Source of the DNA: Flavobacterium saccharophilum
GTDB lineage: Bacteria; Bacteroidota; Bacteroidia; Flavobacteriales; Flavobacteriaceae
NCBI RefSeq assembly: GCF_900142735.1
Contig: NZ_FRBY01000007.1
Coordinates: 239,029 to 303,028 of the forward strand
Reading direction: 5' to 3'
DNA: 64,000 bases
Shown here: positions 26,335 through 34,762 of the stretch, in pieces
Layout of the letters: each line of letters starts with the position of its first letter
How positions within the stretch are numbered: the first letter of the stretch is position 1
The notes under the pieces: generated by a model
Seen by the model: the letters and a program-made list of their open reading frames with translations, nothing else
What the model was told of the DNA's origin: nothing
The model's database searches: none
Made by a program: the position numbers and the translations under genes

Positions 26335-26361
26335 AATTACGTCCACACTGCGGACGCAATT
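26335..26361. repeat. 27-nt palindrome, intergenic copy 2
   Basis: AATTACGTCC...GGACGCAATT, sharing the 7-nt centre ACACTGC with the copy at 19181. It ends 40 bp before the DUF1016 start, a position suited to an operator or a mobile-element boundary. Confidence 0.75.
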
Positions 26362-26401
26362 AAGATTTTTTTTTCAATATAGCAGTAGGACAAGCGATTA
26401 T

Positions 26402-27421
26402 ATGGCAGACAACAGCAATAGTTTAAAGATTTTAGAAAATGATTTATTCATTGACTTATCACAACTTATAGAACAAAACAAACAACAAATAACGGTTCAG
26501 GCAAATAGTACCGTTACCATTTTGTTTTGGCAGGTTGGTAATCGTATTAATCAGGATATCCTGCAGAACAAACGTGCTGATTATGCAAAACAAATTGTGT
26601 CGACAGTGTCGACACAATTGAAAGAACGATACGGTAATAATTTCGAATTAAGAAATTTACGACGTATGATGCAGTTTGCGGAGCAATTTACCGATTTGCA
26701 AATTGTGGTGCCATTGTCACGACAATTGTCTTGGTCGCATTTTGTGGAATTATTACCATTAAAAACTATTGAATCAAAACTATTTTATGCACAAAACGCA
26801 TCAAATAATTTATACGGAATTAGAGAACTAAGGCGACAGATTGCTTTGAAAGCTTATGAAAGAACAAACATCGCAGATTCACAAATAATCGAATCAACTA
26901 AAATTCCGTTCAATACATTCAAAGATCCATATATTTTAGATTTATTAGGTTTGCAAAATACTTTTTTAGAAAAGGATCTAGAAGAGGCAATACTTCACGA
27001 TTTAGAAACTTTCATATTAGAACTAGGCAAAGGGTTTACGTTTGTAGAACGCCAAAAACGAATGATTATAGATGGCGAAGACTTCAATTTAGATTTGCTT
27101 TTCTATCATCGAAAACTAAAACGATTAGTTGCCATAGAATTAAAGTTAGGGAAATTCCAAGCCAAACACAAAGGGCAAATGGAATTATACCTCAAATGGC
27201 TGGACAAATACGAAAAACAAGAAGGAGAAAACACCCCAATTGGACTAATTCTTTGTGCCGAAAGTAGTCGCGAACAAATAGAACTTCTCGAAATGCACAA
27301 AGACGGAATAATGGTTGCTGAATATTGGACCGACCTGCCTCCTAAAAAACAGTTCGAAGAAAAAATTCATACCCTTTTAGCTGAGGCAAGGGAAAGAATA
27401 GAAAGAAAAAAGTTGATATAG
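26402..27421 (+). CDS. DUF1016/YhcG family PD-(D/E)xK nuclease
   Basis: 339 residues. The N-terminal DUF1016 domain (about 10-155) has the signature SRQLSWSHFVELLPL, and the C-terminal PDDEXK nuclease has Asp231 and Glu246-x-Lys248 (AIELKLGKF). The biological role of the family is poorly known; it is frequent on mobile elements. Two segments, QIVSTVSTQL (64-73) and QIVVPLSRQL (100-109), are encoded by 27-nt palindromes, and related palindromes lie 40 bp upstream and near 19.2 kb. This suggests the protein could bind or cut its own kind of palindrome (inference). Confidence 0.9.
   Translation: MADNSNSLKILENDLFIDLSQLIEQNKQQITVQANSTVTILFWQVGNRINQDILQNKRADYAKQIVSTVSTQLKERYGNNFELRNLRRMMQFAEQFTDLQIVVPLSRQLSWSHFVELLPLKTIESKLFYAQNASNNLYGIRELRRQIALKAYERTNIADSQIIESTKIPFNTFKDPYILDLLGLQNTFLEKDLEEAILHDLETFILELGKGFTFVERQKRMIIDGEDFNLDLLFYHRKLKRLVAIELKLGKFQAKHKGQMELYLKWLDKYEKQEGENTPIGLILCAESSREQIELLEMHKDGIMVAEYWTDLPPKKQFEEKIHTLLAEARERIERKKLI
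26593..26619. repeat. 27-nt palindrome inside the DUF1016 gene (copy 3)
   Basis: AATTGTGTCGACA and its exact reverse complement flank a single central G, so all 13 arm positions pair. It encodes residues 64-73 in the normal reading frame. Confidence 0.85.
26701..26727. repeat. 27-nt palindrome inside the DUF1016 gene (copy 4)
   Basis: Starts AATTGTGGTG and ends CACGACAATT; the arms pair with a few mismatches. It lies exactly 108 bp after copy 3 and in the same codon phase, encoding residues 100-109. Confidence 0.65.
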
Positions 27422-27552
27422 TAAACGAATAATAAGAACATTAAACAAAATGAGGTTGTTCATTTTTGTGACCCACCTAATCCTCGGCAATGAAGCGTCA
27501 GAACACATCATAATCAGCCTCAAAACTAAACCCAGGTGATTAGTTCTTCAAA

Positions 27553-28482
27553 TTAAAATCTGCTCAGTCTTTCGGTTAATAGCCGAATATACTTTTCTTT
27601 CATATCCGATGATAAAAAAGAAATTTCGATCAATTCATTCCATTTTTGAGTGCTTCCAAACATCTTTCTTATTGTAAAATCAATTACTTTATCACTTAAA
27701 TGTAATCTTTCTTTTCCAAAATAGTCAATCAGATCAATGGATTTAAAGTTACTTTTTTTTCCTTTTAAAGTAAGTGCCATTTCTTCCTGAGGATTTTTAA
27801 TAGCGATAGATGAATTTAATAAGTCATATGCAGGAGTCAATCTAACCTGTCCAGATTTTGTCATTAGTGAAAGGTTTTTCAAATGCATATCTTCATTTCC
27901 TGTTATAAAACAAAAAATAATTCTTTTGAAAAACTCAGCTTTTTCAACTGATGGAAAAGTGCAGTACTCGTCGATAACCTTTACAACTTTTTCCATTGTA
28001 AAATTGTATTTAGTATCTCTTGAACTTCCTGTCAGCTGGGCAAAATCCTCGGTAGCATATTTTTTGTTTTTGCCATAGCGGTCAAATCTTTTTATAAAAT
28101 ATGATTTTGAGTTATCCTTACCATATACCAGTCCATGTAGTGGGACGTTTATTCCAAAGGATTTCGCCATCCGCATAGTCAAATCTTCATTCTCAGGTAA
28201 TTCAGGAAAAATGTCACTTTGAGCTTTTATAATGAAATTTCCGTGCTGGTGTACAATCTCAAACTGTTGATTTCTACTAGAAAACGTTCCACTTAATTTT
28301 GGTTGCACACCCTGAATTGCTGATTTAATTGTTCCGCTGGCAGCTTCAAGCCTGAGTTCTTCCGCAGAAAACGGAAGGCTATGAAGGGTTTTTAAATAAG
28401 GTGAAAGCATTCGCAGACCTGCTTCACTGTATAAATTTTCACCGCACGGCTCATATGTAATTAGACATCTATTCATTATCAA
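27553..28482 (-). CDS. HipA-type kinase toxin, catalytic part (HipT-like)
   Basis: 309 residues covering only the kinase core of HipA. The Gly-rich loop region SAIQGVQPKLSG (54-65), catalytic Asp198 and Asn203 (NEDMHLKN) and metal-binding Asp220 (AYDL) are present. HipA/HipT kinases phosphorylate targets such as aminoacyl-tRNA synthetases and arrest growth. The N-terminal subdomain is a separate gene that overlaps it by 14 bp, giving the split arrangement of HipBST systems. Ser54 lies where HipT is autophosphorylated. No HipB-like gene lies directly upstream; one is at 30966. Confidence 0.9.
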   Translation of the reverse strand: MIMNRCLITYEPCGENLYSEAGLRMLSPYLKTLHSLPFSAEELRLEAASGTIKSAIQGVQPKLSGTFSSRNQQFEIVHQHGNFIIKAQSDIFPELPENEDLTMRMAKSFGINVPLHGLVYGKDNSKSYFIKRFDRYGKNKKYATEDFAQLTGSSRDTKYNFTMEKVVKVIDEYCTFPSVEKAEFFKRIIFCFITGNEDMHLKNLSLMTKSGQVRLTPAYDLLNSSIAIKNPQEEMALTLKGKKSNFKSIDLIDYFGKERLHLSDKVIDFTIRKMFGSTQKWNELIEISFLSSDMKEKYIRLLTERLSRF

Positions 28483-28783
28483 TTGCTTTTACAGTTACTG
28501 CTCCTACCAGATCAGCCCCGATTTCAATAAGCTGTGATAAATAATCTTTTTTATCAATCTCATTTATCTTTAAAAGTCCCTCAAGCATAATTCCCTCAGG
28601 AAGAAGTCCTTCGAAAAAAGGGGGAAAATCGTTAAAAGAATATGTTCTATGACTTACAGGCATGGTTAATGAAACAGGTGTTAAGGCATAATCATTATCA
28701 TAAGAAAATATATACTTTCCATTATTCTCGTGGGAAAGAATTCCGGCTCTTATGTCATGTATATATACAACTGCTTTTCTCAT
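28469..28783 (-). CDS. HipA N-terminal subdomain protein (HipS-like)
   Basis: 104 residues matching the small N-terminal subdomain of HipA (GILSHENNGKYIFSYD, PVSLTMPVSHRTY, FPPFFEGLLPEG, GADLVGAVTV). In HipBST of enteropathogenic E. coli the corresponding HipS is the antitoxin of HipT, so this protein may hold the kinase next to it in check. Its stop overlaps the HipT start by 14 bp, implying coupled translation. Confidence 0.88.
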   Translation of the reverse strand: MRKAVVYIHDIRAGILSHENNGKYIFSYDNDYALTPVSLTMPVSHRTYSFNDFPPFFEGLLPEGIMLEGLLKINEIDKKDYLSQLIEIGADLVGAVTVKAIDNE

Positions 28784-28925
28784 AACTTATTTATTGACTA
28801 ATAATTTAATTCAAAATCTAAACCTTTTAATTTCTAATATTGCAATAACTATATTTACAATAGTGAAGTAAAAAATACTCAATAAAGTGATAAACTTTAT
28901 TACGCAAAAACAACTTTATTGTCTT

Positions 28926-29693
28926 TTAAACAATTATAACTTTATCAGCTTTAAAGAATTTATGTTCTTCACGCTGAACATATCCAAGCTGGTTTGTTAC
29001 CATATTTGTACTTCCAATTATAAAATCCTTAGTATTATAATGACTGTGTCCATAAATCCAGTACATTGGTTTTGACAGTTCAATAAGTTCTGAAAGCTCG
29101 ACAGCAAAAGCCTCATTCAAGGGACTATTCTCATACATTTTTGGATATTCTTTAAAAGTCGGGACATGATGAGTTGTAATAACAATTTTCTTAGAATCTG
29201 CGCCCTCTAGAATCTTAGTAATAAAATCTAAACTCTCAAAATAAAGCTTATTATAATCATCTGCTGAAAACCTTGCCCCATTAAATTTAATAACATGAAA
29301 ATCACTAAGTCCTCTTTCAATATTGAATCGGGAAACTGGACTAATGTGGGACCATAGAGTCGAGAAGACGAGTTTTAAATTATCATATTCTACAACATAA
29401 TTATTTAGAAGGATTACATTATTTCTAATCTTTTCATAAAAAGTTCCTGTTTTAGGAAGAGCATCAAAATGGTAGTATTCATGATTTCCGGGAATCCAAT
29501 ATGTCATTTGGAAATTATCGGATAAGAAATCAAAAAAATCCTGATGTTTATCCATGAGCGCAAAAGGTACAATATCCCCAGCCAGAATTAAAATATCTCC
29601 ATTTGGAATTAAGGGATTATCTCTCATAAATTCTTTGTTTTTAATAAACTCCAGATGCAGATCTGAAGCATATTGAATTCTGTTTATCTCCAT
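28926..29693 (-). CDS. Calcineurin-like metallophosphoesterase
   Basis: 255 residues with the complete five-motif metal centre: DLHLEF (Asp11, His13), LAGDIVP, GNHEYY, THHVPTF and GHSHYN. No signal peptide, so it acts in the cytoplasm, on a phosphomonoester or phosphodiester that cannot be predicted. It lies between the HipS/HipT pair and the HTH_17/RteC pair on the same strand. A link to either is unproven; phosphoesterases occur both as housekeeping enzymes and in nucleotide-signal defence systems. Confidence 0.88.
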   Translation of the reverse strand: MEINRIQYASDLHLEFIKNKEFMRDNPLIPNGDILILAGDIVPFALMDKHQDFFDFLSDNFQMTYWIPGNHEYYHFDALPKTGTFYEKIRNNVILLNNYVVEYDNLKLVFSTLWSHISPVSRFNIERGLSDFHVIKFNGARFSADDYNKLYFESLDFITKILEGADSKKIVITTHHVPTFKEYPKMYENSPLNEAFAVELSELIELSKPMYWIYGHSHYNTKDFIIGSTNMVTNQLGYVQREEHKFFKADKVIIV

Positions 29694-29772
29694 ATTTTTA
29701 TTTCTTAAAGAACCAAGACTCCCAAAAAGAATGTCAGTTACTCTATATATTGTTATTAAAAAGATGATTCAT

Positions 29773-30054
29773 TCAGATACTATTCTCACGAAGAGTTTCC
29801 TCAATCTTTACACTGTCGTACAAAAATATATCTCCCAATTTAGTATATGGAAGCACTCCCGTCTGACGGTATTTTATAATAGTATTATTAGACAGCCCAA
29901 ATATCTTTTTTAAATCCTCATTTCTGTAATAAGCAGGTCTTAAGGTTTTCCCTTTACTGATTTTTGAATCGATCACTTCCAGTTTTAACATTAAAGGATC
30001 TATAATATTTTTAATCTCCATCATAAAAGCCTGTCTCTTTTCTTTCTTTGTCAT
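29773..30054 (-). CDS. HTH_17 (excisionase-type) DNA-binding protein
   Basis: About 93 residues from the ATG at 30054 (the frame is open to 30111, which overlaps the RteC stop). After a basic helix comes YYRNEDLKKIFGLSNN followed by TIIKYRQTGVLPYTKLGDIF, the winged helix of the MerR/HTH_17 family used by Bacteroidota elements as excisionases or element regulators. It follows the RteC-like gene directly, as in CTnDOT-type control regions. A decayed near-copy lies at 19732-19939. Confidence 0.85.
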   Translation of the reverse strand: MTKKEKRQAFMMEIKNIIDPLMLKLEVIDSKISKGKTLRPAYYRNEDLKKIFGLSNNTIIKYRQTGVLPYTKLGDIFLYDSVKIEETLRENSI

Positions 30055-30097
30055 AATTGAATTGTTTGTTAATGTTATAAATTTTCTCTTCCTCAGC

Positions 30098-30514
30098 TTA
30101 CCAGTTCTCAAGTTTTCTTTTCCGCTCCATCAATATTCCAATCAAGTCATCTAAAAATTTTATCTGTTTCTCTTTATAAGTATAACCTTTACACTCAGAA
30201 AACTGCCTGCTTATTCTCGTTATTTTTTTCTGAACTCCTTCATTATCTCTATATGTAAAATTTGCACTTATAAATTCCTGAAAACTGATCCGATTTTTTT
30301 TCACATCAGATGGATCAAAAAATAACAGACCTTCGTCCATCAGTATATAAAAAAGAATTGCAAGCTCACTTTTACTATAAGAGCTTTTGCATCTTTCCAA
30401 CGATGATAGATAAATCTGAGATTCATTTAATAACAATAAGTTTTCTATCTTCTCTAATCTCTGATTAAGGTTAAAAGATTTATTGATAATCTTATATTTC
30501 TTAGCTTTTTTCAT
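30098..30514 (-). CDS. RteC-like protein
   Basis: 138 residues matching the C-terminal part of RteC: YSKSELAILFYILMDEGLLF, FQEFISANFTYRDNEG and FLDDLIGILMERKRKLENW. RteC activates excision genes of CTnDOT; full RteC is longer (about 220 residues), so this is a short form, starting at the ATG at 30514. It pairs with the HTH_17 gene and supports mobility of the fourth cassette. Confidence 0.82.
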   Translation of the reverse strand: MKKAKKYKIINKSFNLNQRLEKIENLLLLNESQIYLSSLERCKSSYSKSELAILFYILMDEGLLFFDPSDVKKNRISFQEFISANFTYRDNEGVQKKITRISRQFSECKGYTYKEKQIKFLDDLIGILMERKRKLENW

Positions 30515-30965
30515 TTAAATAAGTTAGAATTACTAATTGCTTACTTGATTGATGTTTTTGTTCTAAAATCAACAAAACTTTAGTGGTTAGTTTTATAAAA
30601 CCGATTTGACTTTAAACAATGCTAAAATAGTTTTCAAATATGAAATTATATGTGTCTTTTGTCACAGTTCGCACTTTTATTTCTCTAATTTTTAATTGTT
30701 TACCTTACATTTATATAAGTTCAAAAAAGAACAATTCTAACTGAAATGATCATTTCTGATGAGATTGGGTATCCCGAACAAGTACAAAAAGAATAAGGAG
30801 AAGATAAAGAATAAAAAAACTAAATTGATTGTTATTTCAAACAAATAAGGCAATTTTGTATGAAATAACAATCATTAATAAAATTACTGATGTTATAAAT
30901 ATATTGAAAAAGATGAACAGGAAAAACAAATCATTTATCCTAAATATAAGGAGGTGCTGGAACAA

Positions 30966-31199
30966 ATGAGGGAAAATATTAAACTAGCGAGAAAAAGACG
31001 TAAACTTACAACTACTCAATTAGCTGAACGTGCAGATATTTCCAGGTCAACTTTGTACCTTATAGAAAAAGGAAATGAAGGTGTAGCTATGGGTGCTTAT
31101 TTTAATGTGCTTCGTGTCTTAGGTCTTCAGCAAATTTTTCTTAAAATTGCAGCTGATGATATTTTGGGACGAAAACTACAAGACTTAGAGTTGCTGTAA
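30966..31199 (+). CDS. XRE-family regulator (HipB-like)
   Basis: 77 residues from ATG 30966, chosen because AAGGAGG stands 11 bp upstream, a strong Shine-Dalgarno rarely seen in this phylum; a GTG at 30954 overlaps that site. The helix-turn-helix (LTTTQLAERADISRSTLYLIEKG) and the C-terminus (YFNVLRVLGLQQIF ... DILGRKLQDLEL) match HipB-type antitoxin regulators. Its natural partners HipS/HipT lie 2.2 kb away on the other strand, so the usual operon has been split or this is an orphan from another system. Confidence 0.85.
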   Translation: MRENIKLARKRRKLTTTQLAERADISRSTLYLIEKGNEGVAMGAYFNVLRVLGLQQIFLKIAADDILGRKLQDLELL

Positions 31200-31242
31200 T
31201 TTAGAAGAAATGGCACAGCTATTATTAATATATATTTCTATT

Positions 31243-31302
31243 ATATGCAAAAGCATATATTTTTAAAAGTATATGTTTTTTTATATTCAAAAGCATATAA
31301 TT
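31243..31302. repeat. AAAAGCATATA repeats after the XRE gene
   Basis: ATATGC-AAAA-GCATAT (31243-31258) is a perfect hairpin. AAAAGTATATG and CAAAAGCATATAA follow within 45 bp. It may be a terminator-like structure or an operator set for the XRE protein; nothing decides between these. Confidence 0.4.
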
Positions 31303-31480
31303 AGCTGTAAAATAAAAATATCTGAAACAGCATTAATTATACATTCACATTAAACACAAATACAAAAAGCTGCGTCACAAATTGATTATATAATAAAAAA
31401 ATGTATTTTTGTTCACACTAAAAGAAACATAGTTATAACCCATTAAAAAACAACATATTACGCATTAAATCAGCGTGTTT

Positions 31481-31507
31481 AAAAGTTTGTGGCATAATCG
31501 TGGCGCG
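31481..31507. other. Recombination module 4, arm-like repeat
   Basis: AAAAGTTTGTGGCATAATCG followed by TGGCGCG; the first GTG stands 69 bp before the GGTTCG of the attR copy, the same geometry as modules 1-3. Confidence 0.6.
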
Positions 31508-31557
31508 ACAGAAAAAAAATATTAGAAATGCAGTATAAAAGCGGGATGCGGAGCTTA

Positions 31558-31578
31558 GGTTCGAATCCCTCTTTCTCC
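31558..31578. other. attR: 21-bp copy of the tRNA-Ser 3' end
   Basis: Exact 21-bp repeat of 8903-8923. The following bases (TTACTAGGGGTTTCGGCG then TTTTTAG near 31600-31625) resemble the terminator after the intact tRNA-Ser, as expected if this is the old chromosomal continuation. It marks the right end of the island. Confidence 0.85.
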
Positions 31579-31752
31579 AATACGAACGAAATCTGTAGTA
31601 TTACTAGGGGTTTCGGCGTTTTTAGACCCAGCCTAAAAAACACATAATTAGAAATAATTTATGCTCCACAAAAAGACAAATGGAATAATGGTTTATTTTT
31701 GCTATTCAAATCATTTATAATTATAAATAGCCAGATACAAAAAAGCCATTAT

Positions 31753-32262
31753 TTACTCTTCACGAGATATATTCTTTTCAGAAACAAAAAATAGTTTTTT
31801 AACCGGATTCATTAAAACTTTTGTCCAGTGCAGAATGAATACTTTTTTCAAAATAAGAATAAAGCTAATAAAAGAATTTGGTTTTTGTATATAGAGATTT
31901 GCCCCATTATTAAAAGTTTCTTCAATATCATTTGGGTGATTAGAAGTGGAAAGCATAACTGCAGGAATCTCCTTAAGTTCTCGATCGTTTTTTATTTCTG
32001 CTAGTGCTTCCTTACCTCCTTTAATTGGCATATTTATATCTATAAAAATAATATCAGGTTTTGGCTCGGATCCATCTTTTAAGGTATTAATCAATTCCTC
32101 ACCGTTTTCTACGGTAACAATATCAGAAGGAACTTTGGTTGCATTAACAGCTTCCATAAAAAATTCCTGATCATCTTTATCATCCTCAGCCAATATGATT
32201 TTTAATGGCTCTTTTTCTTGTAAGTCTTTATTAGTTATGACTGAATTTTCAGAACTCATCAT
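31753..32262 (-). CDS. Stand-alone response regulator receiver (Rcp1-like)
   Basis: 169 residues, one CheY-like receiver with acidic pocket ILAEDDKDDQEFF, phospho-acceptor Asp in IIFIDINMP, a TS switch residue (LSTSNHP) and the conserved Lys in IQKPNSF. There is no output domain. Such single-domain receivers usually relay phosphate between kinases or act by protein contact. It is the only minus-strand gene of the signalling cluster and is divergent from the next kinase. Confidence 0.9.
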   Translation of the reverse strand: MMSSENSVITNKDLQEKEPLKIILAEDDKDDQEFFMEAVNATKVPSDIVTVENGEELINTLKDGSEPKPDIIFIDINMPIKGGKEALAEIKNDRELKEIPAVMLSTSNHPNDIEETFNNGANLYIQKPNSFISFILILKKVFILHWTKVLMNPVKKLFFVSEKNISREE

Positions 32263-32602
32263 GTGAAGTGTTTTTACATTTCCAAAAGTACATATAAATC
32301 TTTAATATAGCTCATTTATATAATTTACATCACGTAATTAAAAAGGTAATTACCTGTTTATTATTGTATAATGGAAACTCATATAACAATATGATAAAAA
32401 GCAAAATACAATTTATTTATAACATTCGCTTTGATTATTTCTTTAACAAATACTTCAAAATAAAATTCAACAATATACAACCCGTTCAGAACTCTTAATT
32501 AATACTCAAACCATATAATAATTGTACAATATTTTAAGCGTTTGGTATAACATCAGTTATATAAAACACAATAGCTTAGCATACCAATCAAAAACAATTA
32601 CT

Positions 32603-34111
32603 ATGTACGAGAATATAAACCTATTAAAAGATATAGTGGACAATACCCCGCTGCCCATTGCAGTATACATAGGTGATGAACTTACAATAGAATTGGCTAA
32701 TGCCGCCATGATTAAAACATGGGGCAAAGGTGATCAGGTTTTGGGTAAAAATTACCTTGAAGTTCTTCCTGAAATAAAAAAAGAAGATTTTTTTCAGCAA
32801 GCCATCAATACGCTTAAAACTGGCGTTCCTTTTCATGCCAAGGATAAAAAAGTAGATCTTATTATCGATGGAATTCTTAAAACACATTATTTTAACTATA
32901 GTTTTATTCCTCTCATTGACGAGAATGGACATACTTACGGCATTATGAACACAGGAGCCGATGTCACAGAGATACACATTGCAAAACTGCAGGTACAAAG
33001 CGCCGAGGAAAGACTCAGAATGGCGATTGACTCTTCAGGTATAGGCACTTATGAAATAGATCTTGATACTAAAAAAGTTAAAACCTCCGGAAATTTCAAC
33101 TCCATAGTGGGGATTGATGGAGAAATTTCAAATGAAGAACTGCTCGCAAAACTGCATCCTGAGGATTTGAATATCGCTAAAAAAGCACGCGAAGAGGCCC
33201 TCATTACAGGAAAAATATGTTATGAAAGCAGGATTATAAATAAAGATAAATCCGCTAGGTGGACTAAAATTAGCGGCAGGGTTATTAATGACGAAAACGG
33301 CAAACCAACTGCCATTATTGGAATTATTCAAGATATCCAAGAACAAAAAGAGTTTGAGGAAGAATTAAAAAGGCAGGTGGCTGAAAATACAGATGAGCTG
33401 AGAAGATCAAATGACGATCTGCTCCATTTTGCCAATGTGGTGAGCCATGATCTGAGAGAACCTGTCCGGAAAATTAAAATTTTCAATAACCTTCTGCGAA
33501 ATCAAAAAGATAATACTTTTAATGAGAGCAGCGAAAAATACCTCACTAAAATTGATCAGTCGACTTTAAGGATGAATGATATTATAGAGGGCATTCTAAA
33601 CTATTCGACTATCGACAAAACCCAACAGAATATTGAGAAAATTGATCTACAGGACGTTATTGAAAATATAAAAACGGATCTGGAACTCATCATAAAAGAA
33701 AAAGGAGCCATACTCAATGCAGTAGCACTTCCTGAAATAGAAGGTGCACTTATTCTTATTACTCAACTTTTTTATAACCTGATACAAAATGCCCTTAAAT
33801 TCTCTAAGGCAAACGAACCTCCGCGTGTTATAATTACCAGCACTCCCACTCTTTTAAATGGTGAAGACGCCGTAGAAATTACAATTAAAGACAACGGTAT
33901 CGGACTGGATCCGGCATTTGCCGAAAGAATTTTTACGGCCTTTGAAAGGTTAAATTCCAAAGACCAATATGAAGGGAACGGTCTGGGACTTGCGCTTTGC
34001 AGAAAAATAACAAAAAGACATCATGGCACCATAACAGCCACCGGTGAGAAGGGCAATGGCGCGAAATTTATTGTAACACTGCCCTTAAAACAGGCTTCAG
34101 AGAATATTTAG
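32603..34111 (+). CDS. PAS-domain sensor histidine kinase
   Basis: About 502 residues from ATG 32603; the frame is open to 32522 but those codons are unlike a protein start. Two PAS domains (about 5-125 and 135-250), then HisKA with phospho-acceptor His in VVSHDLREPVRKI and an HATPase with IKDNGIGLDP and GNGLGLALCRKI. There are no membrane helices, so it senses a cytoplasmic signal or redox state. It belongs to the phytochrome-like HWE-unrelated kinases that often work with Rcp1-type receivers; the receiver at 31753 is a likely partner. Confidence 0.9.
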   Translation: MYENINLLKDIVDNTPLPIAVYIGDELTIELANAAMIKTWGKGDQVLGKNYLEVLPEIKKEDFFQQAINTLKTGVPFHAKDKKVDLIIDGILKTHYFNYSFIPLIDENGHTYGIMNTGADVTEIHIAKLQVQSAEERLRMAIDSSGIGTYEIDLDTKKVKTSGNFNSIVGIDGEISNEELLAKLHPEDLNIAKKAREEALITGKICYESRIINKDKSARWTKISGRVINDENGKPTAIIGIIQDIQEQKEFEEELKRQVAENTDELRRSNDDLLHFANVVSHDLREPVRKIKIFNNLLRNQKDNTFNESSEKYLTKIDQSTLRMNDIIEGILNYSTIDKTQQNIEKIDLQDVIENIKTDLELIIKEKGAILNAVALPEIEGALILITQLFYNLIQNALKFSKANEPPRVIITSTPTLLNGEDAVEITIKDNGIGLDPAFAERIFTAFERLNSKDQYEGNGLGLALCRKITKRHHGTITATGEKGNGAKFIVTLPLKQASENI

Positions 34112-34762
34112 AGTGTAAAAATTCATGCTTTAATATTTATACTACAGTACGTACAAAATTTTCGTTAAAGAGACAATAGTCCTATAAATGAAGTATTCTA
34201 TCCTATAACTATATCACTAACTGCATCTTATTTTGCAAAAGAAATAGAACTCTAAAAAAACTACAATATTTCTTTTAAACCTTTCTATTTCATAAAAAAA
34301 AGAACAGAATAAACTAAACTAGAGCGGAGGTTAAATAATGCCAAAAAATAAAGAGTTCATTTTTTCGGTCATATCAATATTACCATTTGACTTGGTAACG
34401 CAGAAACATCTCAAATATCTTTTTCAATTTCTTTAGAAGAGCCATGGATCCCTTACTATTGACGGATTGGGAATCATAATATAGTACCATTAGATTTTGG
34501 TGGTTTATTAAAACTGTCTTATAGTTTAAAAATAGCAACAATAGGCAAGTAAGCGTTAATTTAAAACACTTATACTCTCATTTGATCATTTATTACTTTT
34601 CGATAAATCCAACAATCAAATTATATAAGTATTACTAAATGTTTCTGTAATTTATCTTTCAAAAGATACTATTTCTTCCATCAGCAAACAATTAATAATC
34701 AACACATTCATATCTGAATTTCAGAACTAAATTTGGAATCGATAAATAAAAGCAAAAAAACT
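34112..34762. other. Spacer with a possible short ORF and gene debris
   Basis: A 32-codon ORF at 34338-34436 (MPKNKEFIFSVISIL start) is preceded by GCGGAGG. In other frames, pieces such as SQISFSISLEEPW and VPLDFGGLLKLSYSLKI run across 34405-34550 with a stop between them, resembling a decayed gene rather than a working one. Nothing else is seen. Confidence 0.3.

Larger units (their letters stand above)
25436..26401. other. Non-coding spacer: operator-like element, recombination module and palindrome
   Basis: No gene. It contains the CGTA-N4-TACG element (25639-25668), recombination module 3 (25814-25898) and intergenic palindrome copy 2 (26335-26361). Divergent promoters for the hypothetical gene (minus) and the DUF1016 gene (plus) must lie here, but no clean TTG/TAnnTTTG pair is evident. 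Confidence 0.5.
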
